In this document: piece by piece, positions 1 to 6,493 of the stretch
How positions within the stretch are numbered: position 1 is the first letter of the stretch
Layout of the letters: each line of letters opens with the position of its first letter
DNA from: Anaerolineales bacterium
GTDB lineage: Bacteria; Chloroflexota; Anaerolineae; Anaerolineales; E44-bin32
DNA length: 11,665 nt
Assembly: GCA_030642885.1 (NCBI GenBank)
Contig: DAOWMX010000041.1
Location: 1 to 11,665 of the forward strand
Direction of reading: 5' to 3'
The notes under the pieces: generated by a model
Databases searched by the model: none
Seen by the model: only the letters and a program-made list of their open reading frames with translations
What the model was told of the DNA's origin: nothing
Translations under genes and position numbers: made by a program

Positions 1-1884
1 ACTAACCTGCTCAGCCGTGAAGTCGAGGTACTTTCTCTTGGACAGCAAATTCAGCAGGAAGCGCGAACCGAAATCGAAAAAGTACAGCGCGAATATTTCC
101 TGCGTGAGCAGCTAAAAGCTATCCAACGTGAACTTGGCGAAGGCGATGAGCAAACGGTGGAGATCGAGGAATTCCGCAAGAGGATAGCGGATGCAAATAT
201 GCCTGAGGAAGCTGAGAAGCAAGCCCGGCGAGAGCTTGAGCGGCTTGTTAAGCTGCCAACAGCCGCGGCTGAATATGGTGTGATCAGGACTTACCTCGAT
301 TGGCTAACCACAGTTCCTTGGGATGACGTCACTCAAGATAATCTCGATCTGAAGCATGCACGCGAGGTTCTCGATGAAGATCATTTTGGGCTCATCGATA
401 TTAAAGAACGCATTCTGGAATATCTTGCAGTTCGAAAATTGAAGCTGGAACGCGGCGATACGATTGGCGGTGAGGCGATCGACGAAATCCGCCGTGAGAG
501 AGAAGGTGTGATCCTTTGTTTTGTGGGTCCTCCGGGTGTGGGGAAAACATCTCTTGGACGATCGATCGCTCGAGCGATGGGCCGTAAATTTATCCGCATC
601 TCGCTTGGGGGTGTTCACGATGAAGCCGAGATACGCGGGCATAGGCGAACGTACATCGGCGCAATGCCCGGGCGCATACTTCAAGCACTGCGCCGTGCGG
701 AATCCCACAATCCTGTTTTCATGCTCGACGAGATCGATAAGATGGGGAGCGATTTCCGTGGAGATCCTGCATCAGCCTTGCTTGAGGTCCTCGATCCGGA
801 GCAAAATCGAGAATTTCGTGACCATTACCTTGAAGTCGCCTATGATCTATCGCAGGTGATGTTCATCACGACAGCGAATTGGCTTGAAACGATCCCCGCG
901 CCTTTGCTCGACCGTATGGAAGTCATCCGCATCTCTGGTTACACAGAGAGAGAGAAGATCGCAATTGCCAAAAGCTATCTCATTCCACGCCAGATCCGAG
1001 AGAATGGCCTTAAGAAGAGTGAGATAAGCTTCACAGACGCAGCCCTACGTACGATCATCCGATCACACACACATGAAGCAGGCGTGCGCAATCTCGAGCG
1101 TGAAATCGGCCGCATTTGCCGGGGAGTAGCGACCAGGATTGCTGAGGGGACAGCAAAGAAGCTGAGGATTACCGGACCGCGAGTGCGTGAATTTCTGAAG
1201 AAACCGCGCTTTTTCGGGACTGAGGAACTCGTCGAAAGAACCTCGATTCCCGGAGTGGCAACTGGACTGGCTTACACAATGGCTGGTGGCGATGTGCTGT
1301 TCATCGAGGCAACGGCAATGCCTGGCGGCAAGAAATTCCAGTTGACGGGGTCGCTTGGCCAAATCATGCAAGAGTCAGCCCAGGCTGCACTCTCTTATGT
1401 TCGCTCTGTTTCCGCTAGATACTCGATTGCAGATGAATTCTGGAGTGAGCACGACATCCACTTGCATGTCCCTGCTGGAGCGCAACCCAAGGATGGTCCA
1501 TCTGCAGGTGTGACGATGGCTGTGGCGCTGACATCTCTGGCTACCGGACGGCCGGTTCGGTCGGAAGTTGGGATGACCGGCGAGGTCACACTGCGTGGAA
1601 AGATTCTTCCGATTGGAGGTGTAAAGGAGAAAGTTCTGGCAGCCCACCGAGCTGGGCTAAAGACGGTAATGCTGCCAAAGAGGAACGAAATAGATTTAGA
1701 AGATGTGCCCGACGAGGTCAGGAAAGATATTGAATTTGTTTTCATCGACACCGTCGACGATGCTGTTGAGACGGCTCTTAAACCGGAGAAGAAACGCAAG
1801 AGCCGCAGTGCTTCTCAGAACAAAGGATCCCGGTCCAAAAAATCAAAAACCAACGGGAAATCGTCAAAAGGAAAAAGCTCATAA
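1..1884 (+). CDS. lon: ATP-dependent Lon protease (LonA), 5'-truncated by the window edge
   Basis: This is an ATP-dependent cytoplasmic serine protease that degrades misfolded and regulatory proteins. Frame 1 is open from base 1, and codons before the GTG at 157 already read as typical Lon helical sequence (FLREQLKAIQRELGE). The gene therefore enters from outside; 627 codons are visible, against roughly 800 in complete family members. In window residues, Walker A GPPGVGKT is at 176-183, Walker B LDEIDK at about 242-247, and the catalytic Ser-Lys dyad is S501 (in KDGPSAG) and K542 (in GGVKEK). All key residues are present. A charged insert (about 147-167, containing EIRRERE) precedes Walker A, and the last 35 residues form a Lys/Ser-rich, probably disordered tail. 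It ends 48 nt before the receiver gene. The identification is secure; only the N-terminal substrate-binding domain is missing from view. Confidence 0.97.
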   Translation, partial: TNLLSREVEVLSLGQQIQQEARTEIEKVQREYFLREQLKAIQRELGEGDEQTVEIEEFRKRIADANMPEEAEKQARRELERLVKLPTAAAEYGVIRTYLDWLTTVPWDDVTQDNLDLKHAREVLDEDHFGLIDIKERILEYLAVRKLKLERGDTIGGEAIDEIRREREGVILCFVGPPGVGKTSLGRSIARAMGRKFIRISLGGVHDEAEIRGHRRTYIGAMPGRILQALRRAESHNPVFMLDEIDKMGSDFRGDPASALLEVLDPEQNREFRDHYLEVAYDLSQVMFITTANWLETIPAPLLDRMEVIRISGYTEREKIAIAKSYLIPRQIRENGLKKSEISFTDAALRTIIRSHTHEAGVRNLEREIGRICRGVATRIAEGTAKKLRITGPRVREFLKKPRFFGTEELVERTSIPGVATGLAYTMAGGDVLFIEATAMPGGKKFQLTGSLGQIMQESAQAALSYVRSVSARYSIADEFWSEHDIHLHVPAGAQPKDGPSAGVTMAVALTSLATGRPVRSEVGMTGEVTLRGKILPIGGVKEKVLAAHRAGLKTVMLPKRNEIDLEDVPDEVRKDIEFVFIDTVDDAVETALKPEKKRKSRSASQNKGSRSKKSKTNGKSSKGKSS

Positions 1885-1932
1885 AGGGGAAACCAACCGC
1901 CAGGCGAGAATGCCCCTGGATAAAGAGCGCTA

Positions 1933-2298
1933 ATGCCGAAAATATTAATTATTGACGACGACGAATCGATCACCTCGCTCCTGATAACTCTCTTGAAGCT
2001 TGAAGGATATCAGGCATTCGAGAGCAGAGACTGGGCAGAGTTACCGGGTATCTGCATCGATGAAAAACCAGATCTGGTGTTGATGGACTGTAATCTCTCC
2101 GACAGGAGCGGGTTGGATATCCTGGTTGAAATTCGATCGAATCCTTTGCTAGTCGATCTACCCATCATTATGACCTCTGGCATAGATTTGAGTGATGAGG
2201 GCACGTTGAAAGGGGCGGATGGCTTTCTCTTGAAACCCTATTCGCCTGACCTGCTCTTGGAGACAATTAAGATTAAAATTTCTGGTGGTGAAGAGTAG
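1933..2298 (+). CDS. Stand-alone response regulator receiver (CheY-like) protein
   Basis: This 121-residue protein is a single phosphoacceptor receiver domain with no output domain. The acidic cluster D8-D9-D10 binds Mg2+, D52 (in LVLMDCNL) is the expected phosphorylation site, S82 (in PIIMTSG) sits at the conserved Ser/Thr switch position, and K101 (in LLKPY) is the invariant lysine followed by P102 and an aromatic Y103. The domain therefore looks phosphorylation-competent. The ATG overlaps an upstream stop-like TAATG, 48 nt after lon, with only a weak purine-rich ribosome-binding site (AAAGAG). No histidine kinase is visible in the window, so its partner is unknown. It could act by protein-protein contact, as CheY or Spo0F do, or as a phosphate sink. 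Its position between lon and the PHP-AlbA_2 gene suggests co-transcription with one or both, but that is inference. Confidence 0.9.
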   Translation: MPKILIIDDDESITSLLITLLKLEGYQAFESRDWAELPGICIDEKPDLVLMDCNLSDRSGLDILVEIRSNPLLVDLPIIMTSGIDLSDEGTLKGADGFLLKPYSPDLLLETIKIKISGGEE

Positions 2299-2337
2299 AA
2301 CGGTTCTTTCATCACCTCGATTGGAGAATATTATTTC

Positions 2338-4065
2338 GTGGCAAGAAGAAAAAGTAAAAATACAGCAAAACAATGGCGATTGATGGATTTACATTTACAC
2401 ACGCCGGCTTCAAGTGATTATCATGATTCGGAGGTAACCTATTTAGATATATTACACCGGAGCGAGGCGCGTGGTCTCGACATCATAGCTTTCACCGATC
2501 ACAACACTGTGGCCGGTTATCGACAGATGATGGATGAGATCCAGCAGTTAGAAATGCTGGAATCCCTCAACAGGCTCACCGACGATGAGCGAAATAGCCT
2601 TCAGGAGTATCGCCGGCTATTACAAAAGGTTACGGTTTTTCCCGGGTTTGAGTTCACGGCTACACTGGGGTTTCATATTCTAGGGATTTTTTCCCCTGAG
2701 AAATCCGTGAGAGAAATTGAGCATCTTCTGCTCAGCCTGAACATCCCAGCTGAGCAGCTTGACGACGGCTCAGTGACAGTGGGAGCAACTGCGGACGTTC
2801 TAACGGCTTACCGACTGATCGATGAAGCGGGAGGCTTGGCGATCGCTGCGCACGCGAACTCAACCCATGGGGTTGCGATGCGTGGCTATGGATTCGGCGG
2901 TCAAACTAAGATTGCCTATACCCAGGACTCTCATCTTCATGCGCTGGAGGTTACAGATTTAGGTCTGAAAGGTCGGAGAGCCACGGCGGCGTTTTTTAAC
3001 GGAACAAAGCCAGAATACCCGCGTCGAATGCACTGCATTCAAGGTTCAGATGCCCACAGAATTCGCACAGATCCGAAGAATAAGAAGAACCTCGGCATTG
3101 GGGATCGAGCGACCCAAGTAATGCTGCAAGAGGTTTCTTACCAAGCGTTGAAGGAACTGTTTATCAGCAATGACTTCGCGCTCACGCGCCCACATTGGCC
3201 CGCAGCCGAAGAAGATTACGATTTTATTCAGCGTGCACGCGAAGATGGGCCAAGCATCAACCAGGATTTTCATGAAAGCATGACTGTGCGCGGGGGTCGA
3301 CTATATAAAGTTATCGCTGATGTCTGTGCCTTCGCAAATTCGAACGGAGGAACGCTTTATATCGGTTTGCCGGCTGAGGCGGAGAAAGAACCAGTGGGGG
3401 TGGCAAAGGCAAAGGCCAGTGTTGATCAACTCCAACGGGAGTTAAGTAAACGTATCAGTCCTGCCCTCAACGTTCAAGTGGATACGATGGAAACACGTGG
3501 GAAAAAGGTTATTCGGGTGATCATCCCCCCGGGTGATGACCCGCCCTATGCAGTCGATGATAACAAAGTCTACGTCCGCGATGAAGCGGAAACAGGGCTC
3601 GCAGTCCGCGATGAAATCGTGAACCTGGTGCACCGAGGGCAGCGAGGACGGCGTGTAGAAGCGGATGTCCCTGAGAAGCTGGAAGTCACAGAGGAACCTC
3701 TTGCTGGTATTCAACACCCACGAACCGGAGTAGAAATCGTGGGTTCGGAAGAACGCAATGGGATCCAGTATTACACGATGCGCGATTTGCGTAATGGAAA
3801 TGTAGTCAAGAATGTCACCCAGAGTTCTGCGCGGAGGCTATGGCATTACGCTATTTCGGAATTCCGTAAGTTACCAGATGACCTGAAGGGTGTTAAAGTT
3901 TCATGGCGAGGCGATCTGGGGGTGTTGAAGGAGCAGAAGCGCGGTACCCGAAGGCGTTATGACTTGATCCAGAAGACAGCCCAGGGATACCGTGTTTACT
4001 TTGGGGTGACCGAAGACGGTATTCATGGTGATTGGAAAGCGCTGGTCGAACCCGAGGGGGGGTAA
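2338..4065 (+). CDS. PHP metallohydrolase domain fused to AlbA_2 (Schlafen-like) putative nucleic-acid-binding domain
   Basis: This is a 575-residue multidomain protein. The GTG start is supported by GGAG at 2323-2326. Residues about 13-290 are a PHP domain with its metal ligands present: H19 and H21 (DLHLHT), D54 and H55 (FTDHN), E105 (PGFEF), H172 (AHAN), D238 and H240 (GSDAH). PHP enzymes hydrolyse phosphoesters; members include polymerase-associated exonucleases, histidinol phosphatase and RNase AM-like nucleases. Residues about 305-432 match the AlbA_2 domain, with CAFANSNGGTLYIGL and a later VYVRDEAETG segment; this family is called a putative DNA-binding domain and is related to Schlafen cores. 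Residues about 455-575 are unrecognised and rich in Arg, Lys and aromatic residues (MRDLRNG, SARRLWHYAI). A metal-dependent nuclease or phosphoesterase acting on nucleic acid is a fair inference, but the substrate is unknown. It begins 39 nt after the receiver gene and is followed by a terminator. Confidence 0.85.
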   Translation: MARRKSKNTAKQWRLMDLHLHTPASSDYHDSEVTYLDILHRSEARGLDIIAFTDHNTVAGYRQMMDEIQQLEMLESLNRLTDDERNSLQEYRRLLQKVTVFPGFEFTATLGFHILGIFSPEKSVREIEHLLLSLNIPAEQLDDGSVTVGATADVLTAYRLIDEAGGLAIAAHANSTHGVAMRGYGFGGQTKIAYTQDSHLHALEVTDLGLKGRRATAAFFNGTKPEYPRRMHCIQGSDAHRIRTDPKNKKNLGIGDRATQVMLQEVSYQALKELFISNDFALTRPHWPAAEEDYDFIQRAREDGPSINQDFHESMTVRGGRLYKVIADVCAFANSNGGTLYIGLPAEAEKEPVGVAKAKASVDQLQRELSKRISPALNVQVDTMETRGKKVIRVIIPPGDDPPYAVDDNKVYVRDEAETGLAVRDEIVNLVHRGQRGRRVEADVPEKLEVTEEPLAGIQHPRTGVEIVGSEERNGIQYYTMRDLRNGNVVKNVTQSSARRLWHYAISEFRKLPDDLKGVKVSWRGDLGVLKEQKRGTRRRYDLIQKTAQGYRVYFGVTEDGIHGDWKALVEPEGG

Positions 4066-4122
4066 AACTGGCTTTATCTACAGGCATCTCCTACTGCTGT
4101 TTTGAATAGCTCAGTTAACTTT

Positions 4123-4164
4123 TTGTGCGAGCCAGACGCCTCTGGTTCGCACAAGTCTTTTCTT
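4123..4164 (+). terminator. Intrinsic terminator after the PHP-AlbA_2 gene
   Basis: The arms TTGTGCGAGCCAGA (4123-4136) and TCTGGTTCGCACAA (4141-4154) pair over 14 bp with one G-U wobble, around a 4-nt CGCC loop. A T-rich tail follows (TCTTTTCTT, 4156-4164). This is the clearest terminator in the window. It separates the lon/receiver/PHP block from the acetyltransferase operon, whose ATG lies only 12 nt further on. It could therefore also act as an attenuator or 5'-leader structure for that operon if its promoter lies upstream of 4123. Confidence 0.8.
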
Positions 4165-4176
4165 GGGGTTGGATAG

Positions 4177-4596
4177 ATGAAAATCCGCGAGTTTCTCTTT
4201 GAACAAGATTACGAAGAAGTACGTATGCTCTGGGAAGCATCGGGCCCTGGCATTCAGTTATCACCGTCGGATACACCGCAAGAGATCCAGAAGAAGCTTC
4301 AACGCGATCCTGATCTTTTTCTTGTCGCCGAGGATGATGGACGGATTATCGGCACGGTTTTCGGCGGTTTCGACGGACGCCGTGGAATCATCTATCACCT
4401 GGCTGTACGTCAATCCGAGCGACGCAGTGGAATTGGCCGCTCGCTGATGGTTGAGATTGAGAATCGCTTGCGGTCTAAAGGTTGCCGGAAGTATTATCTA
4501 CTGGTTACGAAAGATAATGAGAGTGCGTTGGAGTTCTATGATTCGTTTGGAGCTGAAGTGATGGATCTATATGTTCTGGGGAAGGTAATCCAATGA
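4177..4596 (+). CDS. GNAT-family N-acetyltransferase, YpeA-like
   Basis: This 139-residue cytoplasmic protein is predicted to transfer an acetyl group from acetyl-CoA to an amine. It shows the GNAT architecture: motif A RRSGIGRSL at residues 82-90 (the R/Q-x-x-G-x-G pyrophosphate loop), preceded by the beta4 strand IIYHLAV, and a motif B region N114 to Y121 (NESALEFYDSFG) before the final strand. The pattern LFLVAEDDGRIIGTVFGGFDG followed by RRGIIYHLAV strongly recalls E. coli YpeA, as judged from memory. Length is normal for a single GNAT domain. The substrate cannot be read from sequence. Its TGA stop overlaps the next ATG (ATGA, 4593-4596), implying translational coupling to the mogA-like gene. 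The ribosome-binding site is weak. Confidence 0.9.
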   Translation: MKIREFLFEQDYEEVRMLWEASGPGIQLSPSDTPQEIQKKLQRDPDLFLVAEDDGRIIGTVFGGFDGRRGIIYHLAVRQSERRSGIGRSLMVEIENRLRSKGCRKYYLLVTKDNESALEFYDSFGAEVMDLYVLGKVIQ

Positions 4597-5108
4597 GAAT
4601 TGCTGTTCTCACGATCTCGGATCGGTCTGCACAGGGAGAGCGCGAAGATCGATCTGGACCCCTCATCCAGGAGATCTCCCTCCAGCGAGGGTGGGAAGTG
4701 ATCGCAGCCGATATCATCGCTGATGAGCAGATTGAAATTGAAAAGCGGCTTGCGTCCTGGTGTGATAGTGGTGAGATCGACGTTGTTCTGACCACCGGCG
4801 GTACGGGTTTCTCCCGGCGCGATCGAACTCCTGAGGCGACTCGCAATGTTGTAGAGAGACTTGCGCCGGGGCTGACGGAGGCGATGCGGGCGCGAAGTAT
4901 GAGCAAGACCCCGCACGCAATGCTGTCGCGGGCGGTTGCTGGAATCCGTAAAAACACATTAATTGTGAACTTGCCCGGCTCACCGAAGGCCGTCGAGGAG
5001 AATTTGGCAGTGATCGTCCCCGCGCTGCCCCATGCAATTCAACTTCTGCGAGAAGACCCGGATGCGGAGCAAGGCCATCATCTGCTCCCTCCACAACAAA
5101 CAGCCTGA
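4593..5108 (+). CDS. mogA: Molybdopterin adenylyltransferase, MogA/MoaB family
   Basis: This 171-residue protein belongs to the MoCF_biosynth fold. MogA adenylylates molybdopterin to MPT-AMP before molybdate insertion in molybdenum cofactor synthesis. Visible signatures are the N-terminal TISDRSAQGEREDRSGP (residues 7-23), the substrate-binding TTGGTG loop at 67-72 followed by RRDRTPEAT (75-83), and NLPGSPKA at 126-133. All are the family's expected active-site elements. Length is close to the usual 160-195. MogA and MoaB cannot be separated reliably without alignment, so the gene symbol is tentative; the biochemical role is the same in most bacteria. It overlaps the GNAT gene by 4 nt and is followed after 16 nt by the MFS gene. 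No other Mo-cofactor gene is in the window. Confidence 0.9.
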   Translation: MRIAVLTISDRSAQGEREDRSGPLIQEISLQRGWEVIAADIIADEQIEIEKRLASWCDSGEIDVVLTTGGTGFSRRDRTPEATRNVVERLAPGLTEAMRARSMSKTPHAMLSRAVAGIRKNTLIVNLPGSPKAVEENLAVIVPALPHAIQLLREDPDAEQGHHLLPPQQTA

Positions 5109-5124
5109 TCCAATGGAGGAGAAA

Positions 5125-6429
5125 ATGTCATCTAACAAGAAGTACCGCTGGTACGTTTTAGCAGTGTTTTTTGCCTTCATGCTCTTGCATCAATCGGACC
5201 GTCTCCTCATCGCGCCGCTCACAACGCCAATCATGGAGACATTCGGGATAAACGAAGCACAGATGGGCGCAGTTGTGACTGGCGCCTTATTGGTCGGTGC
5301 ATTTCTTTATCCAATATGGGGTTACCTTTATGACCGTTTCTCGAGGCCTAAATTGCTGGCGCTCGCATCTGCGCTTTGGGGGTCGACAACATGGTTGAGC
5401 GCCATTGCGCCGACGTATAAAACTTTCCTGGCAACTCGTGCATCAACTGGCATCGATGACTCGAGCTACCCGGGTTTATACAGCTTGCTGTCGGATTACT
5501 TCAAACCGAGTGTGCGCGGCAAAGTCTACGGTTTTTTGCAATTATCCCAACCCTTAGGTTACCTGCTCGGTCTCGTCGTAGCGACTTTTTTAGTTTCAAG
5601 TATGGGTTGGAGAAAGATCTTCTATGTGACCGGCTCACTGGGCCTCGTTCTGGCGGTGATTATCTTCTTCACGGTGCGTGAAGCGCCGCGTGGCAGCAGC
5701 GAGCCTGAGTTCGAGGGGGTTGAGGATATTGGTGTTCATAAATTCGAACGAAAGCATGCCCTTGGGTTGTTCCGAAAGCGGTCGCTCCTGCTGCTTTACG
5801 CCCAGGGGTTCGTCGGTGTCTTCCCCTGGAATGTAATAACCTTCTGGTTTTTCCGGTACTTAGAAGTCGAGCGTGGATTCGATGAGAGTGCGATTCTGCT
5901 CACGCTCGGCCCGGCTGTCCTGATGCTCGCATTCGGCTACTTCCTCGGCGGGGCGGTAGGCGACTTCGCTTTCAAACGAACACCTAGAGGGAGATTGCTT
6001 GTCGCGATGAGTGCAGTCCTGATAGGGGCAGTGCTGCTTACAATCACGATGAATATTCCGATATCGGAGCGCGCTCTATTCATGGGCATGATGATATTGA
6101 CGGCGTTGTTCATTCCATTTGCATCGGCGAACGTTGTCTCAACCGTGCACGATATCACGCTGCCTGAAATCCGCAGCACTGCTTTATCCGTCCAGCTATT
6201 CATCGAGAATGCAGGCGCGGCGTTGGCTCCCTTTATCGCCGGCTTGATTGCGGTACGCTATTCTCTGCACGATGCGATCCTGTGGATCTGCTTGGTAGCC
6301 TGGGCGCTGGGCGCGATAATCCTGGCTTTTGCAGCTTACAATGTGCCAGAGGACATCTCCAGCCTGCGCGAGGAATTGCAGGAGCGAGCTCTGAGTGAGC
6401 AAGAAGCTCAAGCGCTCGGAAAGATTTAA
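5125..6429 (+). CDS. Major facilitator superfamily transporter, Spinster-like
   Basis: This is a probable 434-residue inner-membrane secondary transporter with about 12 hydrophobic segments in two six-helix halves, separated by a polar loop (about residues 184-220). An MFS motif A is at residues 66-74 (GYLYDRFSR) and a second-half equivalent at about 276-289 (GAVGDFAFKRTPRG). The ASTGIDDSSYPGLYSLLSDYF segment, split by the fourth helix region, and the DR near helix 1 (QSDRLLIAPL) resemble Spinster-like MFS proteins. The substrate is unknown. The frame is open from an ATG at 5032, but ATG 5125 is chosen because GGAGG at 5115-5119 lies five bases before it and the N-terminus then runs MSSNKKYRWYV directly into helix 1. 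Starting at 5032 would overlap mogA by 77 nt and add a non-membrane leader. ATG 5113 sits inside the ribosome-binding site and is unlikely. Confidence 0.9.
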   Translation: MSSNKKYRWYVLAVFFAFMLLHQSDRLLIAPLTTPIMETFGINEAQMGAVVTGALLVGAFLYPIWGYLYDRFSRPKLLALASALWGSTTWLSAIAPTYKTFLATRASTGIDDSSYPGLYSLLSDYFKPSVRGKVYGFLQLSQPLGYLLGLVVATFLVSSMGWRKIFYVTGSLGLVLAVIIFFTVREAPRGSSEPEFEGVEDIGVHKFERKHALGLFRKRSLLLLYAQGFVGVFPWNVITFWFFRYLEVERGFDESAILLTLGPAVLMLAFGYFLGGAVGDFAFKRTPRGRLLVAMSAVLIGAVLLTITMNIPISERALFMGMMILTALFIPFASANVVSTVHDITLPEIRSTALSVQLFIENAGAALAPFIAGLIAVRYSLHDAILWICLVAWALGAIILAFAAYNVPEDISSLREELQERALSEQEAQALGKI

Positions 6430-6493
6430 GCTTGATAATCGTTCGAGCGATGGTTATGTGCGCTGCTCAAGCGCGATGATCTGAGTCGGATTT

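Noticed and set aside
157..159. GTG as the start of lon
   Set aside because: The frame is open to base 1 and the upstream codons are recognisable Lon sequence, so this is an internal valine.
1703..1933. Open frame overlapping the lon tail and ending in TAATG at the receiver start
   Set aside because: It lies mostly inside lon in another frame, and its product is a basic low-complexity shadow without family features.
2839..2846. GCGATCGC, a HIP1-like octamer
   Set aside because: I noticed only this copy, inside a coding region, which is expected by chance and not evidence of a cyanobacterial origin.
4505..4957. Minus-strand open frame opposite the GNAT/mogA junction
   Set aside because: It is antisense to two well-supported genes and its translation is Arg/Ser-rich without recognisable motifs.
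5032..5124. ATG 5032 as the MFS start, adding 31 residues
   Set aside because: It would overlap mogA deeply, has no good ribosome-binding site, and the added leader is polar; GGAGG before ATG 5125 decides the start.
6438..6474. Small dyads after the MFS gene (ATCGTTCGAGCGAT, and GCGCT/AGCGC)
   Set aside because: The stems are short with no T-run, so neither supports a terminator between the MFS gene and the unknown gene.
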